DNA of 64,000 nt from NCBI RefSeq assembly GCF_014904815.1, contig NZ_JACZFR010000011.1, positions 1-64,000 of the forward strand. The letters run 5' to 3'. The notes beneath the pieces were generated by a model that did not search any database, was not told the DNA's origin, and saw only the letters and a program-made list of their open reading frames with translations. Made by a program: the position numbers and the translations under genes. Below are positions 26,554 through 35,747 of the stretch, piece after piece (position 1 is the first letter of the stretch; the number at the start of each line of letters is the position of its first letter). The stretch is from Microbulbifer taiwanensis. Lineage in GTDB: Bacteria; Pseudomonadota; Gammaproteobacteria; Pseudomonadales; Cellvibrionaceae.

Positions 26554-27225
26554 TCACCAACTCAGCTTGGGTGCACCAAGCATGGTGCAGTAAGTTTCCG
26601 GTTCCGGCAGCGCCGGACACAGCAGCGTGGTGGGTGCCAGCTGCTGTGACCCGGCGCACCACCAGAGGCTGTAACTCGGATATTGCTGGCGGTATAGCTG
26701 GTTCAACAGCCCCGGGTAGCTGCCGGCGATACCCGCCTCACCGCCGCTGCACAGATAAACACCGGCTGAGGGCTCGGGATAAGACTCACCGGTAGCGTTT
26801 AGCGGAATATCGGCAAAGCCCTCCATTAACTGGTCAGCCTGTAGCGCGCTCTGCAGTGCCTCTATGGCCAGGTCCGATAACTGCCGGTACCAGCTATCCG
26901 CGTTTACCTGCAGCGCAAATGGATTGGACCTGGCGGGAAGGGGAGCCGCTATGGTCAGGGGAAAGTAGCGGCCGACACTATCGACACTGGGCACCAGCAC
27001 GCCGGCCCAGCCCTGTTCGTCGAGCACACCCGCGGACAGGGCGAAACGCCACACCGGACTCGTGAGGAAGTAGTCCAGCCAGGGTTCGCCAACCAACTCG
27101 CGCGACCCGTGCACAGCGCGCTGGAGCCACCCATCCCAGGGTGTAACAAAGCTGCCCGGCAGCTGGCGCTGGATAAAATCGCCGTGGCCCGGCAACTTGC
27201 CAAATAATCCCGTTGCAATCGACAC
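26554..27225 (-). CDS. tagF: TagF, T6SS-associated post-translational regulator
   Basis: The product is 223 aa with the family start TGLFGKLPGHGDFIQRQLP, then WDGWLQRAV, PVWRFALSAGVL and VGRYFPLTIAAPLP, all typical of TagF (BMA_A0400 family). In Pseudomonas TagF restrains the Fha protein independently of phosphorylation. Here pppA is a separate gene, not fused to tagF. Start is GTG with GAGGAGG nine bases upstream, 17 bp after tssM. Confidence 0.92.
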   Translation of the reverse strand: MSIATGLFGKLPGHGDFIQRQLPGSFVTPWDGWLQRAVHGSRELVGEPWLDYFLTSPVWRFALSAGVLDEQGWAGVLVPSVDSVGRYFPLTIAAPLPARSNPFALQVNADSWYRQLSDLAIEALQSALQADQLMEGFADIPLNATGESYPEPSAGVYLCSGGEAGIAGSYPGLLNQLYRQQYPSYSLWWCAGSQQLAPTTLLCPALPEPETYCTMLGAPKLSW

Positions 27226-27242
27226 CTTGTAAGCCTCCTCGA

Positions 27243-30200
27243 TTACAGGATTTCCGGGCAGCGGTAGCTGCTGAACAGACTGCGATCGAAGGGATTGTTC
27301 GCGCCGGCCGCGGCCAGCTTGAACTGCGCACTGCGCCCCTCTTCCTCAAAAGTGACCAGGTGTTCCGTGCTGCTGCGCGACTGCAGCTGTGAACTGGCCA
27401 GGAGCCGGTACCAGGCCCAGTCGCCTTCAAAATGTTTGCGGTGTACCGTTTCGTTCAGATCCTCGAAAATAATGCGTACACGATTGCTCTCGCCGCCGCG
27501 CCAGGTGAGTTTCTTGCTGGTCCTGGGGCCGTGGGAATACGGCACCCGCTGACCGCCCATTTCCAGAGCGAACAGCCTCACGCCGGAGTCCAGCTTGGTC
27601 GGCTCAATACGGAATGAGTAGCCGGCCTGCTCGCCACTGCTGAAGAATGTATTGCGGATACGCTCGGCGCGGCGCAATTGAGCCAGCGTCTCCCCGGACA
27701 GACCGAGACTCTGCCCTTCCAGCGATCTCATACGCCAGTTGCGGGTGTCGATAAAGGGTTTCAGAAATTCGGTAACGAATTTCTGCTCAATGCCGCCCGG
27801 CTTGAAGAACTGGTTGAATTCCATAATCGGAATTTCCTGCTCGCGGTTGCCGCGCAGCGGATAGCGGTTGGCCAGGCTCCGGCTGTAACTGCTGTAAACC
27901 TGCTCACGCCAGATACGGTCCGCGTGCAGTTTTGCCTTCGCCATGACCAGGGCCCAGGTGCTGTCGGCGATATCCTCCAGCCACTGATCGAAGGGGGCCG
28001 GCGCATTGGCTGCCTTGATGCGCAGTTGTTTGATGGCGTCGCCACCGCCCCCGGCGAAGCGCGCCTTGGCACTGCTAAACGCAGCCTCGTTGGCATCCGG
28101 GGCACTGTCTATCTCGGTCAGGTACTCCTGTATCTTGCCGATGGCGGAGAGGTACTCCTGCACCCTGGCCGGACGCCCCTTCTCGCTCTGGGTGATACGC
28201 TGCAGTTCCTCGAAACGCAGGTCGACAACGGTCGGTTCGAAGCGCTCCTGCAGGGCGCCGACGGCACCGCTTGCTGCGGCCGCGCCCAGGTTGCGCGTCC
28301 TGCTGGATACGGGCAGTGCGACACCCGAGGCGTCGACCGACAGTTCCGGGCGCGGCGTCAGGCGGGTGTTGTCCGCGGTAATTTCCGCTACGGCCAGCAG
28401 GGGCGAGTAGACCGGATCGGCCAGTTTGGAGAGGGTATCCAGGGCCTGGCCGGTGGAGCGAAAGCGCTGAATCGGGAAGCCGGCGAGGAATCGTTGCCAG
28501 CGCTGCTGGTACTCGCCCAGGTAGATGCGCTTCACTTCCTCACCGAGCTGCTCCCGGTCTGCCTCGGTAAAATCCTCTCCGCTGATATCGCCACCGTAGA
28601 TCCAGCGCTCCTCCGCCAGCTGCGCCATCAACGGCGAGTCGGCACCGAATTCCAGTTCCTTGTAACCCGCCTTGGTGTAGAGGTAGGGCACGGTAAAGCG
28701 CGGATCAGTAGCGCCCACGCCGAACAGCTGGTCGGTGTCACCGCCGATTTCCCCGTAGAGGTCTACCGGGGTGACGCCCAGCTCGCTGTTCTGCAGCTGT
28801 GCATAGAGTCGCTGCGGTACCGGTATGCGCCGCAGCTGCTGTCTCGCGCGGGCAACCACACGCTCGTTCTCTTCCAGCGAATCCGGCAGCGGCTGGGCAA
28901 ACAACTGCTGCAGATGATGTGTGAGCTTTTGCTGCTGTTGCGCCTCTCCCGGCAGCTGCCGTTCCCAGCCGGCAGCGAAATATTCCTGCAGGAGCTGTTG
29001 ATCGCGTTTTTCCGCGCGGAAAAACATCAGATAGGTCTTGAGGGTATCGGCCAGGGCCGGGTCCTCACTGCCCAGGCGGCTGAGATCCCGCTCTATATCC
29101 CGAATCAGCGACGGCAGGAATACGGTTTCCAGGCGGTTGCGGTACAGACCGTCGGCCGCCCGGTCGACCCGGTCGTCGTAGAGACCCAGGTTGCTGAGCC
29201 AGGGGTGCTCCTCCCGCTCGTAGACGGCGGCGGCGCTCTGCAGAGGTTCCAGCAGCTTCAGGCTTTCCACCGACGTCAACCTCCTGCCGGCGGCTTCTGT
29301 CTCACCCTGCTGATAGCGGCTAATATGCTCGCCGACCTCGCCCATGAAGATCTTGTTCTGGGCGATGCTGCCAGTCCACAGGAAGAGTGCGCCGACAAAA
29401 GTGACCGCCAGCGATGCATAGACGCCCCTGCGCAGCCACAGGGTGGCCGATTCGATTCTGCGGTTGACTCCCACCAGTTCCGCTTCGGGGAATATCACAT
29501 CCTTCAGCAGACGGTGCAGGAAGTAGCTTTTCCCGGCGCCCTGGAATTTCTGTCCCATATCCCGCTCCAGGCCAAAGTCGGCGCTCACCGAAGCCATCAT
29601 ACGGTCTATGGGACTGCCCTCCTGGGTGCCACTGGTGAAATAGACACCGCGAACCATCGGTACCGTGTCGTAGCGGTTGGCCCCGAACGCCTGCTTGACG
29701 AAGTCGCACAGCATTTCCTGCAGGCTTTCCATGCGTGCCGGAAAGCCTTGCAGCCTGGCCCGCTTCTCGACATTCCGCTCCTGGTGCACGCGCCACAATA
29801 CGCGCTGGTTGAGGCGCTCTATCAGCTGGCGGAATTCCCCGGTAAAACTGTCCAGCGGCGCCCCCGCGGCAGGGCTGGCCTCGGCGGGGAAGCTGACTCC
29901 CCACACCTGCTCCCGCTCCGCCTGGGACAGGTTGTCGAAAAACTCGCTGAAACCCGCTACCAGATCGCACTTGGTAAAGGTGAGGTAGATGGGGAAGCGA
30001 ATGCCAAGCTGCTGCTGCAGCTCATTGATGCGCTGGCGAATGGTCTTGGCCTGGTGCAATCGCTGTTCGGCAGTCTGCACCATCAGGTCCTGCAGGCTGA
30101 TGGCGACCAGGGCACCGTTGATCGGGCGGCGACGGCGATAGCGCTTGAGCAGCCCGAGGAAAGCCTGCCAGGCGCTGTTGTCGTACACCCGGTGACTGTC

Positions 30201-30782
30201 CTGAGTCGTATAGCGGCCCGCGGTGTCGATCATTACCGCGTCGTTGGTAAACCACCAGTCGCAATTGCGTGTGCCGCCGATACCGCCGAGCGCTTCCTTG
30301 CCGTGACTCTGCGCCAGCGGAAATTCCAGACCGGAGTTGACCAGTGCGGTGGTCTTGCCGGACCCGGGCGGGCCGATAATGATGTACCACGGCAATTGAT
30401 ACAGGGACACCCGTCCCCGGTCCGATTTGAATCTCGCCTTGCGCAATACTTCCATGGCTTCGCGAAACCGGGATGACAGGGCCTCCAGTTCCTCCCGGCT
30501 GCGCTCCTGGTCCGGATCGACTTCGCCCTCCTGGGACGCCTCAATCTCCTGGATCAGCGCCCTGTTCTGGCGTCGCTCCACCAGCCACTGGCTCAGGTGC
30601 CACACCAGCCAGATGGCAAAGAAAAATACGATCAGGGTGATTCGCAGGCTGTGTGACAGAGTGGCGTTGTCGCTGCCGAATTTAATGTAATCCGCCCCGA
30701 ACCAGATCAACAGCGACAGGGCCAGAAGACCGATAAAGCCGACAACCCATTTATTGGTAAAAAAATCCCGCAGGCGTTTCAT
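27243..30782 (-). CDS. tssM: T6SS membrane complex protein TssM (IcmF)
   Basis: The product is 1179 aa. Two N-terminal transmembrane helices (about 10-65) flank a short loop. A cytoplasmic NTPase-like domain carries Walker A IIGPPGSGKTTAL and TKCDLVAGF. A third transmembrane helix lies near 445-465. The large periplasmic part ends in a beta-rich TssJ-contacting domain. It forms the trans-envelope channel with TssL and TssJ. The intact Walker A suggests nucleotide binding is retained. MKRLRDFF at 30782 has GGAG six bases upstream, better than the ATG four codons earlier. Confidence 0.95.
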   Translation of the reverse strand: MKRLRDFFTNKWVVGFIGLLALSLLIWFGADYIKFGSDNATLSHSLRITLIVFFFAIWLVWHLSQWLVERRQNRALIQEIEASQEGEVDPDQERSREELEALSSRFREAMEVLRKARFKSDRGRVSLYQLPWYIIIGPPGSGKTTALVNSGLEFPLAQSHGKEALGGIGGTRNCDWWFTNDAVMIDTAGRYTTQDSHRVYDNSAWQAFLGLLKRYRRRRPINGALVAISLQDLMVQTAEQRLHQAKTIRQRINELQQQLGIRFPIYLTFTKCDLVAGFSEFFDNLSQAEREQVWGVSFPAEASPAAGAPLDSFTGEFRQLIERLNQRVLWRVHQERNVEKRARLQGFPARMESLQEMLCDFVKQAFGANRYDTVPMVRGVYFTSGTQEGSPIDRMMASVSADFGLERDMGQKFQGAGKSYFLHRLLKDVIFPEAELVGVNRRIESATLWLRRGVYASLAVTFVGALFLWTGSIAQNKIFMGEVGEHISRYQQGETEAAGRRLTSVESLKLLEPLQSAAAVYEREEHPWLSNLGLYDDRVDRAADGLYRNRLETVFLPSLIRDIERDLSRLGSEDPALADTLKTYLMFFRAEKRDQQLLQEYFAAGWERQLPGEAQQQQKLTHHLQQLFAQPLPDSLEENERVVARARQQLRRIPVPQRLYAQLQNSELGVTPVDLYGEIGGDTDQLFGVGATDPRFTVPYLYTKAGYKELEFGADSPLMAQLAEERWIYGGDISGEDFTEADREQLGEEVKRIYLGEYQQRWQRFLAGFPIQRFRSTGQALDTLSKLADPVYSPLLAVAEITADNTRLTPRPELSVDASGVALPVSSRTRNLGAAAASGAVGALQERFEPTVVDLRFEELQRITQSEKGRPARVQEYLSAIGKIQEYLTEIDSAPDANEAAFSSAKARFAGGGGDAIKQLRIKAANAPAPFDQWLEDIADSTWALVMAKAKLHADRIWREQVYSSYSRSLANRYPLRGNREQEIPIMEFNQFFKPGGIEQKFVTEFLKPFIDTRNWRMRSLEGQSLGLSGETLAQLRRAERIRNTFFSSGEQAGYSFRIEPTKLDSGVRLFALEMGGQRVPYSHGPRTSKKLTWRGGESNRVRIIFEDLNETVHRKHFEGDWAWYRLLASSQLQSRSSTEHLVTFEEEGRSAQFKLAAAGANNPFDRSLFSSYRCPEIL

Positions 30783-30836
30783 GAATAGCTCCATCTCCCA
30801 GGCCGTGCCGGCGCTGGTGCCCGGGCGAACCGAGAG

Positions 30837-31703
30837 TTATCGGGTCGCCGCTGTATTTCCGTTTTCTTCAACAGTCAGGTCGGCGATACGTTCCGCCACC
30901 GGTGTTGCGCTCTCGTACAGCCACCAGCGGTAGCCGCTATAGGTAACCGCCAGCAGGCCGAAGACGACACTGGCAACCACCCACAGGGGCACATAGTGGA
31001 TCAACCGCGTCTTGCGCTCGACGCAACCCTGCCAACGAGGAGACAGGTCTCTCTCCATCGCCGGACGGTGACTCTCAATCGTCTGGTAGAGGTTATCCCG
31101 GATCTGTTCCAGCTGTTCGTGCCCGCGCTGCACCAGCCGGTACTTGCCCTGAAAGCCCAGGCTCAGACACAGGTAAAAAAGCTCCAGCAGTTCAAGGTGC
31201 GTTCCCGGTGCCTCCTGCATGCGTTGCAGGATGGCAAAGCATTTTTCACCACCAAAAGTCTCCTTGTGGAAAAGGCTCAGCAGCGAGTGCTGGCTCCAGC
31301 CGCTGGCACTGCCCCAGGGAGTGGACAGGACCACTTCGTCAACCACAGTGCAGAGGAGGTAGCGCGCGGTCAGCACCGTTTCCGGCGACAGCGACAGTTG
31401 CTTGGCTTCGCGCTCGAAACCCTGAATCTCATTGGTGAGGCGTTTGTGCAGATCCGGCACATTGCCGTGATTCATGGTCGAACGCAGTTTGATGATCACA
31501 CCCAGTAACTTGGACGCGGCGGATACCAGCGGGTTGAGGCTGTTGCGTACGCGGATCTCCTGTTGCAGTTCTGCGCCACTAAACATATTTCCCTGGGGAG
31601 ATTGCGCAGCTCGACCGGCGGCCAGCGCACCGGGCGTAGGCACTATCACAGTGCGGTCCCCGGCACTGGGGGCGCGCGGCGGCGTGAAATTGTCATTGCT
31701 CAT
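30837..31703 (-). CDS. tssL: T6SS membrane complex protein TssL (DotU family)
   Basis: The product is 288 aa. A disordered leader of about 45 residues precedes the DotU cytoplasmic domain (NPLVSAASKLLGVI, TVVDEVVLSTPWG and FYLCLSLGFQGKYRL) and a single C-terminal transmembrane helix (VPLWVVASVVFGLLAVTY). There is no peptidoglycan-binding OmpA-like extension after the helix, so anchoring must come from elsewhere. It sits one base after tssK and upstream of tssM. Confidence 0.95.
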   Translation of the reverse strand: MSNDNFTPPRAPSAGDRTVIVPTPGALAAGRAAQSPQGNMFSGAELQQEIRVRNSLNPLVSAASKLLGVIIKLRSTMNHGNVPDLHKRLTNEIQGFEREAKQLSLSPETVLTARYLLCTVVDEVVLSTPWGSASGWSQHSLLSLFHKETFGGEKCFAILQRMQEAPGTHLELLELFYLCLSLGFQGKYRLVQRGHEQLEQIRDNLYQTIESHRPAMERDLSPRWQGCVERKTRLIHYVPLWVVASVVFGLLAVTYSGYRWWLYESATPVAERIADLTVEENGNTAATR

Positions 31704-31704
31704 G

Positions 31705-33042
31705 TCAATTGTTCCTTATTGCCCAGAGCTCCATGCTCAGGCCGGGAAACTCAGCGCCCAGGTGCACGGCAAAGCCGCCGGACCTTTGCATGGCCTGCCA
31801 CAGTTCGCCGCTGCGCTCCACCTCGAAATAGGTAAAGCCGGCATGGTAGGGAATCTGGCGCGGCGCCACTGGCAGCGGGCGCAAGACCAGGCCCGGGAGC
31901 TGCGCGGAGATCAGTTCGCGAATGGCTTCGACCGGCGCCACCTTGGCCTGGCCCGGAAAACGGCTGCGCAACAGATCGCCGGGCATATCCGCCTTTGCCG
32001 CCATGATGAAACTGGCGGTCTTGACCAGCGAGGGGTCGGTAACAGGTGCAACAAAAATGCCGAACTTTCTCTGCACCAGCTCCATCGCAATCGCCGTCTG
32101 TTCCAGCACCGTCGACAACGACTGCCGCAGCGCAGAAAACAGGCCGGCATAGCTCTGCTGAAGATTCTCGTGGGCGTAGTTCGGAATTTCCGGCGGCCGC
32201 TTGTTGGGAGCGGTAAATGTCGACAGTTCCCCGGCAAGTTGCAGTAATTCCAGGAACAGGTTGTGCGGGTGCAGGCGCGGCTGCGCGGTCAGCTGGCGCA
32301 ACAGGGGCTCGAAGCGGTTGATGACCTGCAACAACAGATAGTCGGCGATCTCCGCAGAGCCGCTCCTGCCGCTGTCGCTCAGGCGATGACCGAGGGCGGA
32401 GCCGCGGTGATCCAGCAGGCCTTTTATTTCCTCGATATAAGCTTTGATGACCGACGACGCCTCGGCATTCAACAGCGGGGCTATGTAATCGGAATCGAGT
32501 TCCACCGGTTTTTCCGGCTGGCGTTCGCGTATCCTCGCTATACCAATGGCCGCATAGCCACTCAGGTCGTCGCTCTCCAGCTTCAGGCAGACGCGCAGCT
32601 TGCCCACTTGTATACGCGCGGACTCACCGGATGATGCCGCGCTGTTGCGCGCATCAAAATTACTGGTCTGGTAGCGCGCCTGGGGAAAGTCTTCCTGATC
32701 GCGTACCGATTCCTGGCTGCCCGGTCTCTTCATCGGGATACACAAGTACACCACCTCGTCGCGGGTATTGACCGGGACTTCCAGCACCTCTGGCAGGTGT
32801 TCATTTTCCGGTGCGAGTATCGGTGTGCCGTCGGGGAAAATTGCACTCACCCGGGAGACCGATATCTTGCCCATGGACAACGGTTCACTGTCGATGGCCA
32901 GCTCGACAATGCCCCAGGTGTAGGCGCCGAGCGATCCGGTGCGAGCCTCCACCAGCTGTTCCAGATAGCGATCCTGCTGCTGGAAATGCTGGGGGCGCAG
33001 GAACATGCCCTCGCTCCAGATCACTTTATTATTTGCCGACAT
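31705..33042 (-). CDS. tssK: T6SS baseplate-membrane connector TssK
   Basis: The product is 445 aa, the normal length, with the diagnostic start KVIWSEGMFLRPQHFQQQDRYLE and later VPVNTRDEVVYLCIP, then PGLVLRPLPVAPRQIPYHAGFTYFEVER. TssK trimers join the baseplate wedges to TssL/TssM. It lies in the usual tssJ-tssK-tssL-tssM order. Confidence 0.97.
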   Translation of the reverse strand: MSANNKVIWSEGMFLRPQHFQQQDRYLEQLVEARTGSLGAYTWGIVELAIDSEPLSMGKISVSRVSAIFPDGTPILAPENEHLPEVLEVPVNTRDEVVYLCIPMKRPGSQESVRDQEDFPQARYQTSNFDARNSAASSGESARIQVGKLRVCLKLESDDLSGYAAIGIARIRERQPEKPVELDSDYIAPLLNAEASSVIKAYIEEIKGLLDHRGSALGHRLSDSGRSGSAEIADYLLLQVINRFEPLLRQLTAQPRLHPHNLFLELLQLAGELSTFTAPNKRPPEIPNYAHENLQQSYAGLFSALRQSLSTVLEQTAIAMELVQRKFGIFVAPVTDPSLVKTASFIMAAKADMPGDLLRSRFPGQAKVAPVEAIRELISAQLPGLVLRPLPVAPRQIPYHAGFTYFEVERSGELWQAMQRSGGFAVHLGAEFPGLSMELWAIRNN

Positions 33043-33083
33043 GGTTATTCCTCAACACAGCTGTAAATGTCGTTTCTGGTCTG

Positions 33084-33728
33084 TTAACGGACAATGGTGT
33101 CGGCAGATTTACGGGCTTCCTCGGCCTGCCGCAGGCGCTCTTGCATGCGTTCATACTCCTCGCTGGAAATCGTCACAGTGTCATCCCTTTCACGCGACGA
33201 ACGTTTTCTGGACGACAGCGTCGGTGTCGAAGTGCGATTGTTCCTGGCGATGGCTTCCGGCGAGCCGATGCGGGTATCGGCCAGTGTCACCCGGTATTCA
33301 TTCTTCGTGTGGTCGGTTATCGGCAATAGCATCAGTGCATCGGCCCGCTGGTACTGGACAAACTCTGCCAACAGGCCGATATATTTCACCTCCGGCGACA
33401 GCCCCAGCTCCTCGACGCGCTGCTCACCCGGCGCAAACTCTTTCAGGATGACGGTATCAATCAGGTCCTTGCCGAGCCTGGATTCGGCATTCTCATAGAG
33501 ATTCAGAAAATCTTCGCGGGAAAACTGCCGGTCGTCCGCCAGCATAAACACGCGCACCACCACCGGTGACGCGCGGCCATCATTGTCCGGGTTGACGTCA
33601 TTTTGTATGTCGACAGCCAGTTCGACGCTGGTGTCAAAATTCAGTGTGCGGCGCGTGGTCTGGCAGGCCGCCACCGTCAGCACCAGGGCGCCGATCATCA
33701 GCAGCCGGAGAGTTGATTGTATGGGCAC
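33084..33728 (-). CDS. tssJ: T6SS outer-membrane lipoprotein TssJ
   Basis: The product is 214 aa with lipobox LTVAAC (Cys22) after a short hydrophobic signal. The TssJ beta-sandwich follows (VELAVDIQNDVNPDNDGRAS, VVVRVFML, YLGLLAEF-like strand YIGLLAEFVQYQ). A polar coiled-coil tail of about 45 residues (SSEEYERMQERLRQAEEAR) extends beyond the usual fold. It anchors TssM to the outer membrane. GTG start with AAGGAG upstream. Confidence 0.92.
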   Translation of the reverse strand: MPIQSTLRLLMIGALVLTVAACQTTRRTLNFDTSVELAVDIQNDVNPDNDGRASPVVVRVFMLADDRQFSREDFLNLYENAESRLGKDLIDTVILKEFAPGEQRVEELGLSPEVKYIGLLAEFVQYQRADALMLLPITDHTKNEYRVTLADTRIGSPEAIARNNRTSTPTLSSRKRSSRERDDTVTISSEEYERMQERLRQAEEARKSADTIVR

Positions 33729-33756
33729 GACAGGCTCCTTGTGTTCAGTAAATTTG

Positions 33757-35487
33757 TTAATTTTTTAAGTGCCTGGCATTTTTCAGCTCAGACAGCTGAT
33801 GTTCATAGGTACTGGCAAATTCGTCGCCAAACAGGCGTCGATAACAGGCATCGGGATCTTTCAGCAATTCCCGGTACACGTCGCTGAACGCCTCCCAGTT
33901 CTTGGCACTTTTATTGACAAATACACCGCCTGAGCTGTTTGTGCGCCGCTCGATGTTGTCCGGGTTAAAATACCTGAGCATGGCGTCATAGCCGGCCCGC
34001 ATGCCCGCCAGCACTGCCACCTGGTGGTCTGACAGATCATCGAAACTGTCCGCAACCGCCTGCTGCGGATCCATAAAGGCACCATTGCCGGCAAACATTG
34101 CCGCCATTGCGTCATCTGCAGTGGCGCTGAACTTCAGCGGGTTGTTGGCTTCCGTCTGGATCATTGTGCGCTGCACCCGCAGCTCGTTCTTGATACTGCT
34201 TCGCGCGCGCAACAGGTCGATCAGGCGGGCGACCGTCTCGCGGACTATTGCCGCCGCCTGCTGCTCCAACTGGCTCTGCAGTGCAGGGTCCGGACTCAAA
34301 CCGAGCGACGCAGCCAGCGCGGAAGCGACGGGCGTTTGCGCTGACGCCTGTGGTGGCGGTGGAGCCTGCGGAGGTGGCGGAGTCTGTGGAGGCATCGGAG
34401 CCTGTGGAACCGGCGGGGCCTGTGGCGGGGCCGGCGGAACAGGCTGTTGCGGAATTTCGCCGTGCGGCTGTTGATTCAGCGGCGCAAACTGCTGGGACGC
34501 ACCGGAAAAACCGCCTGTAGCAGCGGCGCTGCCGGTTTCGAAGCCGGGCGCACCCGCTACCTGCTGACCCTGCATGGCTGCCAGCGAAGCGGCAAACGGG
34601 TTGTCGGCCGCGGGCGGCGCTACCACCGGTTGCTGCTGCACCGGCGGACTGGGCGGCACGGGGGGGGAGAAGGCAGTAGCGGCGGGCTCTGGCGGGGGCA
34701 CCGGGGCCGGCTCGGCGACGACGCTTTCCGGTTGCTGCGCGGTAAACTGCATGGAATGACTGTCGGCAGGGGCGTGATCCTGTTCGCTGCCGTCTTTCCA
34801 CCAGTCGTCGTCGGACCACTGGCTTCCTGTTGCCGCCTCTCCGCCAAAATCGCCCAGCAATCCACCGCCGCCAGCCTGGGATTTTACAGCGGAATCGAAG
34901 GCGGCCAGGGGGTCGGTCTGTTCACTCCCCATCGCCAGCGGGTTATCGGCGGAGGGAGGTGGTTGGGTGCCTCCGGCAACATACCCCCACTCGCCAGAGA
35001 GGGAGGCGCTCGCCTTGGCACCCGGTTCCAGCCAGCTGTCCAGCTGTTGCGCCTCCGCCTGGTTCTGCATTTTGGCCGCGGCGGCAGCACTGAACGTAGT
35101 GCGGTCGGAACCATCGAGAAAATCGGCTTCGCCCAGTCCCTGCGGCAAGCCGCTGGCAGGCTGCGGCCGACGCAGCGTGACTTTGAGCTGGTAGTCCCCG
35201 ACAGAGATAATGTCGCCGTCGCTCAGTGCAACCTGGTTGCCCTTGCCAACGGGATTGTCGCCCTGATTGTGGTAGGTACCATTGGTGCTGTTGTCTACAA
35301 GAAAATACTGGCTGTCACTGAAGGTGATCTGGGCATGCCTGGAGGAGACCACCCGCTCCGGATCCGGTAGCACCCAGTCATTACCATCCGCGCGCCCCAG
35401 ACTTCCACCTGCCGCGGTAAACAGTTTGGTGTGCTTCAGCATGTTGGCACCCTGCGGATCTGCCAACACGGATAGAATTAGATCCAT
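33757..35487 (-). CDS. tagH: FHA-domain protein of T6SS (TagH/Fha, ImpI family)
   Basis: The product is 576 aa. The N-terminal FHA domain (about 5-105) holds SLGRADGNDWVLPD, VSSRHAQI and NSTNGTY, the phosphothreonine-binding residues. A long Pro/Ala/Gln-rich disordered region (about 110-390) follows, then the conserved C-terminal domain of the T6SS FHA family (SALAASLGLSP, YFNPDNIE, NWEAFSDVYRELLKDPDACYRRLFGDEFASTYEHQL). It is the expected target of the kinase at 4716-7322 and the phosphatase at 38261-39124. Confidence 0.93.
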   Translation of the reverse strand: MDLILSVLADPQGANMLKHTKLFTAAGGSLGRADGNDWVLPDPERVVSSRHAQITFSDSQYFLVDNSTNGTYHNQGDNPVGKGNQVALSDGDIISVGDYQLKVTLRRPQPASGLPQGLGEADFLDGSDRTTFSAAAAAKMQNQAEAQQLDSWLEPGAKASASLSGEWGYVAGGTQPPPSADNPLAMGSEQTDPLAAFDSAVKSQAGGGGLLGDFGGEAATGSQWSDDDWWKDGSEQDHAPADSHSMQFTAQQPESVVAEPAPVPPPEPAATAFSPPVPPSPPVQQQPVVAPPAADNPFAASLAAMQGQQVAGAPGFETGSAAATGGFSGASQQFAPLNQQPHGEIPQQPVPPAPPQAPPVPQAPMPPQTPPPPQAPPPPQASAQTPVASALAASLGLSPDPALQSQLEQQAAAIVRETVARLIDLLRARSSIKNELRVQRTMIQTEANNPLKFSATADDAMAAMFAGNGAFMDPQQAVADSFDDLSDHQVAVLAGMRAGYDAMLRYFNPDNIERRTNSSGGVFVNKSAKNWEAFSDVYRELLKDPDACYRRLFGDEFASTYEHQLSELKNARHLKN

Positions 35488-35747
35488 TTAACTCTGGCTC
35501 GCACTTTTGTTAATTAAAAATATTTGAACAAATCACCAGCCGCTCCTGCGACAGTAGCCGACACACTTTCAAACCGGGCCTCGAATTGCAATCTTTACCT
35601 TTTGCCGGTTATTCAATCGCTGCATGGTGCCATCATTTATCAAAAAATGTCTGTTGCTGGTCACAATGCGACATAGCGCAGCAAACTTAAACGCAATTTT
35701 TACTAGCGAAATAGTCCTGCCGGAAATTGATCGTCCGAACCTGGCTA
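35488..35747 (-). promoter_or_regulatory. 260-bp AT-rich gap between the TssB-TssC fusion and tagH
   Basis: No gene is seen. On the minus strand a TTGTGA box and a TGATAA box about 18 bases apart could form a secondary promoter for tagH and tssJKLM; this is weak evidence. Confidence 0.25.

Noticed and set aside
27678-30476. 932-codon plus-strand open frame opposite tssM
   Set aside because: It is an antisense shadow of the GC-rich tssM gene, shows no recognisable protein and has no ribosome site.
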